Notes under the pieces: model-generated
What the model saw: the letters and a program-made list of their open reading frames with translations, nothing else
Database searches by the model: none
What the model was told of the DNA's origin: nothing
Shown: piece by piece, positions 53,109 through 63,633 of the stretch
How positions within the stretch are numbered: position 1 is the stretch's first letter
How the letters are laid out: the number at the start of each line of letters is the position of its first letter
Program-made: the position numbers and the translations under genes
Assembly: GCF_043195105.1 (NCBI RefSeq)
Contig: NZ_JBAFWO010000003.1
Length of the DNA: 64,000 nucleotides
Reading direction: 5' to 3' (one strand)
Source of the DNA: NCEH01 sp002257205
GTDB taxonomy: Bacteria; Pseudomonadota; Alphaproteobacteria; Rhizobiales; Xanthobacteraceae

Positions 53109-54407
53109 ATGGCCGCGCCGCTGCCGGGCTTCTGCCGCGATTGCCGCGCCGATGCGGGAAGCGGGCCGAGGTGCGTTGCCTGCGGCAGCCCGCGCCTGGT
53201 GCGCCACGCGCAGATCGATTCGCTCACCGTCGCCCATGTGGATTGCGACGCCTTCTTCGCGGCGGTCGAGAAGCGGGATGATCCGAGCCTTGCGGACGTG
53301 CCGCTGATCATCGGCGGCGGCACGCGCGGCGTGGTCTCCACGGCCTGCTATATCGCGCGCATCCATGGGGTGCGATCGGCCATGCCCATGTTCAAGGCGA
53401 AGGCGCTGTGCCCGCAGGCGGTGGTGCTGAAGCCGAACATGGAGAAATACCGCATCGCCGGCCGGCAGGTGCGCGCGCTCATGCAGGCGCTGACCCCGCT
53501 GGTGGAGCCGCTTTCCATCGACGAGGCCTTCCTCGACCTTGCCGGCACCGAGCGGCTGCACCGCCTCTCGCCGGGCCGCGCGCTGGCGCGCTTTGCCCAG
53601 CAGGTGGAGAAAGAGGTGGGGATTACCGTCTCCATCGGGCTCGCGAGCAACAAGTTCCTGGCCAAGACCGCGTCCGAGCTGGACAAGCCGCGCGGCTATT
53701 CGGTGCTGGGGCAAGAGGAGGCGCCGGAATTTCTCGCGCCCCGGCCGATCACCTTCATCTGGGGGGTCGGGCCCGCCTTCGGCGCGAAGCTGGCGCGCGA
53801 CGGGCTGAACCGCATCGCCGACATCCAGCGGCTCGGCGAGATCGACATGCTGCGCCGCTATGGGGCGGAGGGGCAGCGGTTGTGGCGGCTGTCGCTCGGC
53901 ATCGACACCCGCAAGGTGGAGCCCCATCGCGCGGCAAAAAGCGTCTCCGCCGAAACCACATTCGACACCGACATTCGCGAGTTGCGCCCGCTGGAGCAGA
54001 TTCTCTATGGCCTGTGCGAGGAGGTGTGCGGGCGCCTGCGGCGGGGTGAGATTGCCGGGCGCACGGTGACGCTGAAGCTGAAGGGCGCCGATTTCCGGGC
54101 CAGGACCCGCTCGCGCGCCCTCGAAACGCCGACGCAGCTCGCCGCCCGGCTCTATGAGGCCGCCCATGACCTGCTGGTGAAGGAAGTGGACGGCACGCCC
54201 TTCCGCCTCGTGGGCGTGGGCCTGTCCGAGCTCGTGCCGGGCGTCGAGGCGGACCCCGCCGACCTCGTGGACACGAAGACCCCGCGCCTCAAGGCGGCGG
54301 AAGACGCCATGGAGCAATTGCGCGCGCGGTTCGGGGCCGGGGCCGTGGATCGCGGTATCCTGCTGGGAGCAACCCCGCGCCATCGCCGCCCGCCGCGCCC
54401 GCGCTGA
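53109..54407 (+). CDS. dinB: DNA polymerase IV with N-terminal zinc-ribbon extension
   Basis: A 432-residue Y-family translesion polymerase. After a short extension with a Cys4 set (Cys9, 12, 22, 25 in GFCRDCRADAG...RCVACG) come the palm motifs VDCDAFFAAVEK (Asp45) and LSIDEAFLDLAG (Asp138-Glu139), then the thumb ITFIWGVGPAFGAKL and little finger. Catalytic residues are complete. The zinc-ribbon-like extension is typical of one rhizobial DinB group rather than E. coli. No C-terminal beta-clamp motif is obvious beyond the family norm. Confidence 0.93.
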   Translation: MAAPLPGFCRDCRADAGSGPRCVACGSPRLVRHAQIDSLTVAHVDCDAFFAAVEKRDDPSLADVPLIIGGGTRGVVSTACYIARIHGVRSAMPMFKAKALCPQAVVLKPNMEKYRIAGRQVRALMQALTPLVEPLSIDEAFLDLAGTERLHRLSPGRALARFAQQVEKEVGITVSIGLASNKFLAKTASELDKPRGYSVLGQEEAPEFLAPRPITFIWGVGPAFGAKLARDGLNRIADIQRLGEIDMLRRYGAEGQRLWRLSLGIDTRKVEPHRAAKSVSAETTFDTDIRELRPLEQILYGLCEEVCGRLRRGEIAGRTVTLKLKGADFRARTRSRALETPTQLAARLYEAAHDLLVKEVDGTPFRLVGVGLSELVPGVEADPADLVDTKTPRLKAAEDAMEQLRARFGAGAVDRGILLGATPRHRRPPRPR

Positions 54408-54731
54408 GCTGCCGTCCGTTCCATTTCGGGACAGGTGCTGAGCTGCGGGGAGAACGGGCCGGGACCGAACCGTGTCCGAATCGCCCGCGGCCGCGTGTTC
54501 CGCCTGCGTTCCTTTAAGGAGACAAGCGTCATGCACGGGCTTGCCCCGTGCATCCACGCGGCCCCGCTGGCGCCGGCTTTTCAAGGATCGTGCAGTCGGC
54601 GCCGCGTGGATGGCCGGGACGAGCCCGGCCATGACGAACGAGGGGGGCGACCGAGGGGGGACGAGCGAAAGACGCAGGAAAAGGGCGGGCATCCGCTTTC
54701 GAATGGCCCCTGCATTGAACGTCGATCCGGC
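54408..54731. other. Gene-free interval between dinB and ruvX
   Basis: About 324 bases between converging genes. It contains one copy of the VMAGLVPAIHA palindromic repeat (54528-54641), and otherwise only low-complexity G-rich sequence around 54641-54700. No gene is seen. Confidence 0.5.
54528..54641. repeat. Dispersed palindromic repeat (VMAGLVPAIHA type), copy 1
   Basis: A 114-bp element whose ends form an imperfect inverted repeat: GTCATGCACGGGCTTGCCCC at one end and GGGACGAGCCCGGCCATGAC at the other, with an inner CATCCACGCGG / CCGCGTGGATG pair. In the minus direction it reads FVMAGLVPAIHAA, the peptide seen wherever this alphaproteobacterial repeat is translated. A second copy in the same orientation lies at 58176. 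Confidence 0.85.
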
Positions 54732-55271
54732 CTAATCCGGCAGCTCTTCGTCGGGTGCGTTTTCGTCGGCGATGCGGCCGAGGAAATCCAGTGCGCCCTG
54801 GAGGATGAAGGCGGCGGCGTGCTGGTCGATCACCTGGGCGCGCTTGGCGCGGCTCGCGTCCGCCGCGATCAGCGCGCGCTCGACGGCGGCGGTGGAGAGG
54901 CGCTCGTCCCACAGGCCGATGGGCCGTTCGCTGATGCGCGCGAAATTGCGCGCGAAGGTGCGGCTCGCCTGGGCGCGCGGGCCTTCGCTGCCGTCCATGT
55001 TGAGCGGCAGGCCGAGGATGAAGGCGACGGCGTTGCGCTCCTTCGCAAGGATGAGCAGGCGCGCGGCATCGGCGGTGAATTTGGTGCGCCACACGGTTTC
55101 TACCACGGTCGCGAGGCGCCGGTCGGGATCGCAGCTGGCGACGCCGATGGTCTTGGTGCCAAGGTCGAGCCCGATCAGCGCGCCGCGCGGCGGCAGGAGG
55201 CCGGCAAGATCGACAAGCGGCAGCACGCGGGCGGCAACAGGGGCGGGGACGGCGGGCGGATCCTTGGTCAT
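54732..55271 (-). CDS. ruvX: Holliday junction resolvase-like protein RuvX/YqgF
   Basis: A 179-residue RNase H-fold protein involved in pre-16S rRNA processing and assigned as a resolvase homologue. Motifs are LIGLDLGTKTIGVASCD with the catalytic Asp, FILGLPLNMDGSEGPRA, PIGLWDERLSTAAVERALI and QVIDQHAAAFILQGALDFL with the final Asp. The N-terminal 25 residues are a Pro/Ala extension. ATG 55271 (MTKDPPAVPAP) is preferred; the frame is open far upstream but not conserved. Confidence 0.9.
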   Translation of the reverse strand: MTKDPPAVPAPVAARVLPLVDLAGLLPPRGALIGLDLGTKTIGVASCDPDRRLATVVETVWRTKFTADAARLLILAKERNAVAFILGLPLNMDGSEGPRAQASRTFARNFARISERPIGLWDERLSTAAVERALIAADASRAKRAQVIDQHAAAFILQGALDFLGRIADENAPDEELPD

Positions 55272-55496
55272 GCCTCTGGCTAGCATGGGGGACACGGCCT
55301 CGCCACACATGCGCGAGCCGCATGCCTTGTGCGTTGCGCCGGGGAACGGCTTTCGCGATACTCTTTCGGTAGCCCCAGGGCGGTTGCCGGCGCAAATGAT
55401 GCGTCCAGCGCGAAAGCCCGGGGCCGGACCCTCCTTTCCCCACGGCGGCGGGCGCCGCGCCCATCCGCCTGCGGATCGACTTTCGAAGGCCATTTC

Positions 55497-56207
55497 ATGA
55501 AGATCACATGGTTCGGACATGCCGCCTTCCGCCTGGATTTCGCGGACAAGGCCGTGCTCATCGACCCCTTCTTCACCGGCAACCCGTCGTTTTCCGCCGG
55601 GCGGCGCAATGCGGTGCACGGTGTCACCCACATTCTGCTGACCCACGGGCATGGCGATCACATCGGCGATACGGTGGAGATCGTGAAGGAAGCCGAAGCG
55701 GCGCGGCGCGCCATTCCGGTGGTCTGCAATCCTGAGATTTCCGCCTTCCTCGGCGGCCAGGGCCTGACCAAGTTCGAGATGATGAACACCGGCGGCACCA
55801 TCGATCTCGGCGGCTTCACCGTTTCCATGGTGCGCGCGGATCATTCCTCGGGCGGCGGCGGCGCGCATCCGACCTATCTCGGCAATCCCACCGGGCTGAT
55901 CGTCAAGGCGCACGGCGAGCCGACGGTGTGGCACCTCGGCGATACGGATATTTTTTCCGACATGGCGCTGCTGAGCGAGATTCACAAGCCGAAGGTCGCC
56001 TTCGTGCCCATCGGCGACCGGTTCACCATGGGGCCGGATACGGCGGCGCTGGCGGTGAAGCGCTTCCTGAATGTGGAAAACGTGGTGCCGTGCCATTACG
56101 GCTCGTTCCCCCCGCTGGTGAAGGATGCCCGCCGCTTCGTCGCGGCGCTGGAAGGCCATTCCACCAAGGTGATCGTTCCCGCCAGCGGCGGCAGCTTCGA
56201 GCTGTGA
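55497..56207 (+). CDS. UPF0173 metal-dependent hydrolase
   Basis: A 236-residue metallo-beta-lactamase-fold protein. The metal motif HGHGDH is at residues 50-55, with further ligands in VRADHSSGG, HLGDTDIFSD and the terminal VPCHYGSFPPL. The substrate is unknown. ATG 55497 directly begins MKITWFGHAAFRLD, the family start. It is divergent from ruvX and is followed 79 bp downstream by recQ. Confidence 0.9.
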   Translation: MKITWFGHAAFRLDFADKAVLIDPFFTGNPSFSAGRRNAVHGVTHILLTHGHGDHIGDTVEIVKEAEAARRAIPVVCNPEISAFLGGQGLTKFEMMNTGGTIDLGGFTVSMVRADHSSGGGGAHPTYLGNPTGLIVKAHGEPTVWHLGDTDIFSDMALLSEIHKPKVAFVPIGDRFTMGPDTAALAVKRFLNVENVVPCHYGSFPPLVKDARRFVAALEGHSTKVIVPASGGSFEL

Positions 56208-56286
56208 GGCGCTGGCGCTGAAGCGGGACGGGGCGGGCGGGCACGGCGCCGCGTTGCCGGCGCGCCCGCCCGCGCTATAAAGGGCC

Positions 56287-58131
56287 ATGTCCGCCGCCCT
56301 GCCGCTTGAGTCGCTGAAGGTTCCGGCTTCGTCCAAGGACCCGCGAGAGATCCTGCGTCATGTCTTCGGATATGAGGCGTTTCGCGGGCCGCAGGCGGAG
56401 ATCGTCGCGCATGTCTGCGCGGGCGGCGATGCGCTCGTCCTCATGCCGACTGGCGGCGGCAAGTCGCTGTGCTACCAGGTGCCGGCCCTGGTGCGGCCCG
56501 GCACAGGCATCGTCATTTCCCCGCTCATCGCCTTGATGCACGACCAGGTGCAGGCGCTGCGCCAGCTCGGGGTGCGCGCGGCGGCGCTGAATTCCTCTCT
56601 GCCGCCCGGCGAGGCGCGGCAAGTGGAACGGGCGCTCGCTTTGGGCGAACTCGATTTGCTCTATGTGGCGCCCGAGCGCCTTTTGACCGACAGTTTCCTC
56701 ACCTTGCTCCAGGGCGCGCGGATCGCGCTCTTCGCCATCGACGAGGCGCATTGCGTGTCCCAATGGGGGCACGATTTCCGCCCGGAATATCGCCAACTCA
56801 CCCTGCTGCACGAGCGCTTCCCGGGCATACCGCGCGTGGCGCTCACCGCCACCGCCGACGGGCCGACCCGGCGCGAGATCGTCGAGCGGCTGGGGCTGGA
56901 GGAGGGGCGCGTCTTCCTCTCAAGCTTCGATCGGCCGAACATCCGCTATCGCATCGCCGCCAAGTCCAATCCCAAGGCCCAGCTGCGCGCGCTGCTGGAC
57001 GAGCACGCGGGCGAAGCCGGCATCATCTATTGCATGAGCCGCGCCAAGGTGGAGGCCACCGCCCAGGCGCTGATGGACGAAGGGCGCATGGCGCTGCCCT
57101 ATCACGCCGGCCTCGATGCGGAGACCCGCGCCCGCCACCAGGACCGCTTCCTGAAGGAAGACGGCATCGTGATGGTGGCCACCGTCGCCTTCGGCATGGG
57201 CATCGACAAGCCGGACGTGCGGTTCGTGGTGCATCTCGACCTGCCGAAGAGCATCGAAGCTTATTATCAGGAGACCGGCCGCGCCGGCCGCGACGGCCTG
57301 CCCTCCGAAGCGCTGCTGCTCTACGGCGTCGAGGATGTGGCGAAGCTGATCCAGTTCGTGGAAGCCTCGGACGCGCCCGAAGCCCGCAAGCGCGTGGAGC
57401 GGCAGAAGCTCGATGCCCTGCTCGGCCTGTGCGAGACCGCCAATTGCCGGCGCCAGGTGCTGCTGTCCTATTTCGAGGAGCAGCGCGACGAGCCGTGCGG
57501 CAATTGCGATACCTGCCTGGAGCCGGTGCGCACCTATGACGGCACCCAGGCGGTGCAGAAGCTGCTCTCCTGCGTCTATCGCACCGGCGAGCGCTTCGGC
57601 GCCGGCCATGTGATCGACGTGCTCGTGGGCGCGACCACGGAGAAGATCACCAAATTCCGCCACGAGGCGCTGAGCACGTTCGGCATCGGCAAGGAAACCT
57701 CGCGGGACGAATGGCGCGCCATCGTCCGCCAGGTGGTGGCGCTCGGCCTGTTGCAGGTGGATGTGGAGGGGCATGGCGGCCTGTCTTTGTCCGCCGCCTG
57801 CCGCCCGGTGCTGCGCGGGGAACGGCGCATCGAGCTGAAGGTGGAGGCGCGCACCCGCGCGGCGCGGGTCACCGGCGGGGCGCGGGCGCCGAAGGCCGCG
57901 CTCTCCGATCCGCACGACGAGGCGCTGTACCAGAAATTGCGCGCGCTGCGCCTGGAGCTGGCGCGCGCGCAGGGCGTGCCGCCTTATGTGATCTTCCACG
58001 ACACGACGCTGATGGAAATCGCCCGCGCCCGCCCGCGCTCGCTGGCCGGGCTCGGCGATGTGTCCGGCGTCGGCGAGGCCAAGCTGGAGCGCTACGGCCC
58101 GCAATTCCTCAAGGCCGTGCGCGAGGCGTAG
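56287..58131 (+). CDS. recQ: ATP-dependent DNA helicase RecQ
   Basis: A 614-residue 3'-5' helicase. Walker A PTGGGKS ends at residue 60, the DEAH box is at 152-155 (AIDEAHCVSQWGHDFRPEY), motif VI is YYQETGRAGRDG, the zinc cysteines are in CETANCRRQVLLSYFEE...CGNCDTC, and an HRDC domain ends the protein (LYQKLRALRLELARAQGVPPYVIFHD). Length is normal. It acts in recombination and stalled-fork repair. Confidence 0.96.
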   Translation: MSAALPLESLKVPASSKDPREILRHVFGYEAFRGPQAEIVAHVCAGGDALVLMPTGGGKSLCYQVPALVRPGTGIVISPLIALMHDQVQALRQLGVRAAALNSSLPPGEARQVERALALGELDLLYVAPERLLTDSFLTLLQGARIALFAIDEAHCVSQWGHDFRPEYRQLTLLHERFPGIPRVALTATADGPTRREIVERLGLEEGRVFLSSFDRPNIRYRIAAKSNPKAQLRALLDEHAGEAGIIYCMSRAKVEATAQALMDEGRMALPYHAGLDAETRARHQDRFLKEDGIVMVATVAFGMGIDKPDVRFVVHLDLPKSIEAYYQETGRAGRDGLPSEALLLYGVEDVAKLIQFVEASDAPEARKRVERQKLDALLGLCETANCRRQVLLSYFEEQRDEPCGNCDTCLEPVRTYDGTQAVQKLLSCVYRTGERFGAGHVIDVLVGATTEKITKFRHEALSTFGIGKETSRDEWRAIVRQVVALGLLQVDVEGHGGLSLSAACRPVLRGERRIELKVEARTRAARVTGGARAPKAALSDPHDEALYQKLRALRLELARAQGVPPYVIFHDTTLMEIARARPRSLAGLGDVSGVGEAKLERYGPQFLKAVREA

Positions 58132-58175
58132 GACCGATCGCCATTCAGGGTTCGGCGCGATTGTAGCAGAGCATC

Positions 58176-58289
58176 GTCATGCACGGGCTTGTCCCGCGCA
58201 TCCACGCGGTAACGCAGGCGCCAGCTTTGCAAGCCTCGTGCAATCGGCGCCGCGTGGATGGCCGGGACGAGCCCGGCCATGACGAACGA
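58176..58289. repeat. Dispersed palindromic repeat (VMAGLVPAIHA type), copy 2
   Basis: 114 bp, same length and orientation as the copy at 54528 and alike over most of its length. The ends GTCATGCACGGGCTTGTCCC and GGGACGAGCCCGGCCATGAC pair, as do inner CATCCACGCGG and CCGCGTGGATG. The middle (about 58209-58248) differs most between the copies. Confidence 0.85.
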
Positions 58290-58465
58290 AGGGGCGATGA
58301 CCGAAAGACATAGAGAAAGGGCGCGCACTCAGAGGCCCCACGTCACTGAATGTCGATCCGCCCTCTAACGCGTTGAATAGGTGGCGTTTTCGGCCGGGCC
58401 GTGCGGGCCGCCCCCCGCGCTTAAAGCTTTTTCTGAAGACACGGGCGCAACAGCACCCTTCGCAA

Positions 58466-58499
58466 CGAAAAAGGGCGCAGCTTGCGCCGCGCCCTTTCC
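58466..58499 (-). terminator. Rho-independent terminator of groESL
   Basis: On the minus strand AAAGGGCGC pairs with GCGCCCTTT (58489-58497 and 58470-58478) around a ten-base loop, followed by further Ts. It lies 24 bp past the groEL stop. Confidence 0.75.
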
Positions 58500-58522
58500 G
58501 TGATCCAACCGCTGGAAAGCGA

Positions 58523-60154
<1,632 letters not shown>

Positions 60155-60200
60155 GTGCCGTCTCCTGAATTTCGAGGAACGTGGAGGGAAAGGCGAATGC

Positions 60201-60488
60201 TCAGGCGATCACGCCGAGAATGTCGCTTTCCTTCATGATGAGCAGGTCCTGGCCGTCGATCTTCACCTCGGAGCCGGACCACTTGCCGAACAGCACGCGA
60301 TCGCCGGCCTTCACGTCGAGGGCGACAATGGTGCCGCTTTCGTCACGCGCGCCAGGGCCCACGGAAACCACCTCGCCCTCCTGGGGCTTTTCCTTGGCGG
60401 TGTCGGGGATAATGATGCCGCCAGCAGTCTTCTGCTCCGCTTCAATGCGCTTCACGACCACGCGGTCATGTAAAGGGCGGAAACCCAT
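60201..60488 (-). CDS. groES: Co-chaperonin GroES
   Basis: A 95-residue lid protein: FRPLHDRVVVKRIEAEQKTAGGIIIPDTAKEKPQEGEVVSVGPG with the mobile loop, and GDRVLFGKWSGSEVKIDGQDLLIMKESDILGVI. ATG 60488 (MGFRPLHDRV) is preceded by GGAGG; six extra codons upstream are not part of the family. First gene of groESL. Confidence 0.98.
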   Translation of the reverse strand: MGFRPLHDRVVVKRIEAEQKTAGGIIIPDTAKEKPQEGEVVSVGPGARDESGTIVALDVKAGDRVLFGKWSGSEVKIDGQDLLIMKESDILGVIA

Positions 60489-60600
60489 CGGGAACCTCCG
60501 GTTCAATGTTTGATCTTTTTCACGGGCGCGGCATCACGGCCGCGGCCCAGCCTGATCTAGGAGGGGCTCCATCCCCTCGCAAGGGCAGACGCGCGGATTA

Positions 60601-60627
60601 TTAGCACTCTTCGATGGTGAGTGCTAC
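60601..60627 (-). promoter_or_regulatory. CIRCE element controlling groESL
   Basis: TTAGCACTC at 60601-60609, nine-base spacer, GAGTGCTAC at 60619-60627: the CIRCE consensus with only the last base changed. It lies 112 bp upstream of groES and is the known binding site of the HrcA heat-shock repressor. Confidence 0.93.
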
Positions 60628-60655
60628 CGGCCAGGATCAGACTGGCCTGCCGCAC

Positions 60656-62308
60656 TCAGCATGGCGCTGGTTCAGGATGCGCGCGCACCCGGTTGCGCCC
60701 GTCCTTCTTGGCCATGTAGAGCGCCGCGTCGGCGCGCGCCAGCATGGCATCGAACGTCTCGTCCTCCGTGCGCATCGCGGCGATACCGACGCTGATGGTG
60801 AGGCTGATCACATCCGCGCAGCGGGAGGAGACGCGCAGCTCCGAGATGCGGGCGCGGATTTGCTCGCAGCTGGTCGCTGCCGCCTCCGGGGTGCGCCCGG
60901 CGAACAGCAGGGCGAATTCTTCCCCGCCGGTGCGGGCGAACACCGCATTCGTGCCGATCATGTCGGCCACGGCGTGGGCAACGCACTGAAGCACCTCGTC
61001 GCCCGCGGCATGGCCGTGGCTGTCATTGATGTGCTTGAAATCATCCAGGTCCATGACCGCGACGCTCAGCGCCGTCGCGTCGGCGCGGGCGCGGGCGAAG
61101 GCTTCGCCCGCCAGTTCCAGAAACCGCCGGCGGTTCAGCGCCTGCGTCAGGTCGTCGGTGGTGGCGAGCTTGGAGAGGCGGCTTTCCAGGCGCCGGCTCA
61201 GCTCCATCTCGCGCAGCAGCTGGCGGTTCAGCCGGTAGAAGCGCTGGGCGAGGAACGCCGCCACCAGCACCAGCGCCGTCGCCGCTGTGAGCGAGAGATA
61301 GAGCCAGCGCAGGCTCGGCCTCGGGGCCTCGAAGATGAAGCCGGCGAGGGGGAAATGCTCCGGCATCATGCCCGCGTCGGCGAACTGGTCGGCGATCCGG
61401 CGCCAGCGCGCTTCGCTCTGATAGCCGAGGTCCACCACGTCGGCGATGATCAGCGGGCGCATGGCGTCGGCCTCGAATTCCAGCCGGCGGCGCTCGAAGC
61501 CCGGTGCATAATCGCGCAGGATCAGTTCGATGATCTCCTGCTGATGGTCGAGCGCATATTGCCAGCCCCGCAGGGAGGCATCGCGCACCGCCCGCGCAAG
61601 CTCCGGCCGGTCCCCGGCGATGCCCGAGGTGGTGAACAGGGTGTCGCCGTAGAAATCGATTCCCAGCTCGCGCGGGTTGAACGTCTGGTAGGGCACGTCG
61701 TGGCGCAGCAGGGTGAACGGCTCGGTGGAGGTGTAGGCATTGATGGCGGCGATATCGCCTTGCGCCAGCACCAGCGGATCGCCGCCGTACGGCAGGAGCT
61801 GGAGCTTGTTCGGCCACAGGCCGAGCGCATGCAGATAGGCGAGCACCTCGGCGGAGTGCTCCTCGATCATCACCTTCCTGCCGCGCAGGTCGGCTGGCCC
61901 GTTGATGCCGTCGCCGCGCCGCGCCAGCACCACAAACGGCGAGTGCTGGAAGATCGCGGCCAGTGCCACCAACGGGCGCCCTTTGGCGCGGTCCACGATC
62001 AGCGAGGAATTGCCGACCCCGAACGCGGCCGCCCCGGACAGCACCGCGGCGACGGGATCGATGGCGGGGCCACCCTCGATCAATGACACGTCCAGGCCCG
62101 CGTCCCGGTAGAAGCCCTTCGCAACAGCGGCGTAGAAGCCGGCGAACTGGAATTGATGGGACCATTTCAGCTGGATCCGCACCGGCTCCAGCCCGGAAGG
62201 GCTCGCCGCCGACTGGGCGTGCGCCGGCGAACAGGCCGTGAGGCAGATGAATGCGACAAAGCCGGCCAGGATCGAAGCGCTGAAGCACACCGCAAAAGGG
62301 CGCGGCAT
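60656..62308 (-). CDS. Substrate-binding domain (NMT1/THI5-like) fused to diguanylate cyclase
   Basis: A 550-residue inner-membrane sensor. After a signal or anchor (residues 8-32) comes a periplasmic ABC-type substrate-binding domain of the NMT1/THI5/SsuA class (residues about 42-320: VRIQLKWSHQFQFAGFYAAVAKGFYRDAGLDVSLIEGG). A transmembrane helix (335-357) follows, then a cytoplasmic GGDEF domain with LDDFKHINDSHGHAAGD and active GGEEF at 461-465. The usual RxxD inhibitory site five residues before it is absent. It should make c-di-GMP in response to a small ligand, perhaps a pyrimidine, sulfonate or similar. The ligand is unknown. Confidence 0.88.
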   Translation of the reverse strand: MPRPFAVCFSASILAGFVAFICLTACSPAHAQSAASPSGLEPVRIQLKWSHQFQFAGFYAAVAKGFYRDAGLDVSLIEGGPAIDPVAAVLSGAAAFGVGNSSLIVDRAKGRPLVALAAIFQHSPFVVLARRGDGINGPADLRGRKVMIEEHSAEVLAYLHALGLWPNKLQLLPYGGDPLVLAQGDIAAINAYTSTEPFTLLRHDVPYQTFNPRELGIDFYGDTLFTTSGIAGDRPELARAVRDASLRGWQYALDHQQEIIELILRDYAPGFERRRLEFEADAMRPLIIADVVDLGYQSEARWRRIADQFADAGMMPEHFPLAGFIFEAPRPSLRWLYLSLTAATALVLVAAFLAQRFYRLNRQLLREMELSRRLESRLSKLATTDDLTQALNRRRFLELAGEAFARARADATALSVAVMDLDDFKHINDSHGHAAGDEVLQCVAHAVADMIGTNAVFARTGGEEFALLFAGRTPEAAATSCEQIRARISELRVSSRCADVISLTISVGIAAMRTEDETFDAMLARADAALYMAKKDGRNRVRAHPEPAPC

Positions 62309-62528
62309 TGTTTTTGTCCCACGCGAGCGTGAAATGTTACCGCTGCCCCTGCGCGACGTCCATGGAAACCGCCATATCTCCGTCATCCCTGTCAGCAGTC
62401 TCCCGCCTTCGCTGCTAACGCCTTGAATTTGAACTCATATACCAAATTTTAGTCTGGCTCGCGCAAGGTTGCGAGCCGACAATCCTTTGGCCCATGATCG
62501 ATTGGGGCACCGCACGGAGGTGTCGAAT

Positions 62529-62798
62529 ATGGTTTGCGAGGGTTTTGCCAAACAGATGGCCGGCTACGGCCTGGCCACCGCCCACATTCTCTATCGCATG
62601 CCGGATCACCCGGCGTTCTTGCAGAGCTTCATCTGGCAGCAATATGATTTGTGCCCGAAATTTCCCGAATTGATGAAATTCCTCGCATTCTGGGAACGCG
62701 ACCTGGACGGCAAGCTGCATTCGGTGGAAGTGACCCACCAGCAATTGATCAAGCCCGCGGAGCTGCGCACCGTCAGCGGGATGTTCCTGCTGCACTGA
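62529..62798 (+). CDS. usg: Usg family protein
   Basis: An 89-residue cytoplasmic protein of the Usg family, first described upstream of trp genes in Caulobacter: MAGYGLATAHILYRMPDHPAFLQSFIWQQYDLCPKFPELMKFLAFWERDLDGKLHSVEVTHQQLIKP. Function is unknown. ATG 62529 has GGAGG ahead; twenty in-frame codons upstream are unlikely. No trp gene is nearby here. Confidence 0.83.
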   Translation: MVCEGFAKQMAGYGLATAHILYRMPDHPAFLQSFIWQQYDLCPKFPELMKFLAFWERDLDGKLHSVEVTHQQLIKPAELRTVSGMFLLH

Positions 62799-62947
62799 GC
62801 GGCAGCGATGTTCATGTGGCGCTGAGCGAGAGCGCGGTGGAACGATCCACGGGAGCACGGCCGACGGGCGGGCGCGATTGCAGCTTATGCCCTGACAGCG
62901 CCGCTTTCCCGGTGCTAAGAGGAAGGCCTGAAGGACCAGAGGCCCCC

Positions 62948-63550
62948 GTGGATCATCGCACACCGCGCACGTCTGAGCTGCTCGCCGCCGTTCTCGCCGC
63001 CCAGGAAGGAGAGCGTGTCGCCATTGGCGATCTGATCAATGCGCTGCGCAACCGCGCCTTCGGCATCACCTTCCTGCTGTTCGGCATTCCCAATTGCATT
63101 CCCATGCCGCCGGGCATTCCGGTCATCTGCGGCATCGTGCTCGGCCTCATCGGCCTGCAAATGGCCATGGGCCGGCAGGAATTATGGCTGCCGGACCGAA
63201 TCTCCCGCCAGACCTTCTCGCGTAGCATGCTGGATGCCATCGTCACCCGGTCGCGCCCGACCATCGAATGGTTCGAGCGCTGGTCTCGCCCACGCCTGGC
63301 TCAGTTCGCCGGGCCCACGGCCCGCCGGGTGGTGGGCTCGGTGGTGGTGCTGCTGGGCTTCATCCTGCTGCTGCCGATTCCCTTCCTCGGCAATTTGCCG
63401 CCGGGCTTTGCCGTGTGCATCTTCGGCCTCGGCCTCGTGGAGCGCGACGGCGGGGTGATCCTCGCCGGCTTCTTCGCCACCGTGCTTGGCATCCTCGTCA
63501 CCGCCGGCATGAGCTGGGCTATCTGGCAGGGCGCCGTCGCCATCTTCTGA
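62948..63550 (+). CDS. exoD: ExoD-family exopolysaccharide synthesis protein
   Basis: A roughly 200-residue inner-membrane protein of the ExoD family: SELLAAVLAAQEGERVAIGDLINALRNRAFGITFLLFGIPNCIPMPPGIPVICGIVLGLIGLQMAMGRQELWLP, then two further helices (VVGSVVVLLGFILLLPIPFLGNLPPGFAVCIFGLGLVERDGG). ExoD is needed for normal exopolysaccharide and nodule invasion in Sinorhizobium. GTG 62948 with AGAGG ahead starts just before the conserved region; longer in-frame starts exist upstream without conserved sequence. Confidence 0.82.
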   Translation: MDHRTPRTSELLAAVLAAQEGERVAIGDLINALRNRAFGITFLLFGIPNCIPMPPGIPVICGIVLGLIGLQMAMGRQELWLPDRISRQTFSRSMLDAIVTRSRPTIEWFERWSRPRLAQFAGPTARRVVGSVVVLLGFILLLPIPFLGNLPPGFAVCIFGLGLVERDGGVILAGFFATVLGILVTAGMSWAIWQGAVAIF

Positions 63551-63633
63551 GCGACCGTTTGATGGTTTCCCTTCCGGCCAATCCGAATTAGGAAGGCGCT
63601 CCCGCCGCATGGATCGCGGCGCATGTGGGTTTC

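Larger units (their letters stand above)
58132..58522. other. Gene-free interval between recQ and groEL
   Basis: About 391 bases between converging genes. It holds copy 2 of the palindromic repeat (58176-58289) and the groEL terminator (58466-58499). The rest shows no gene. Confidence 0.5.

Noticed and set aside
62798..62947. Riboswitch or leader between usg and exoD
   Set aside because: No conserved riboswitch core or strong hairpin could be recognised in the 149 bases.
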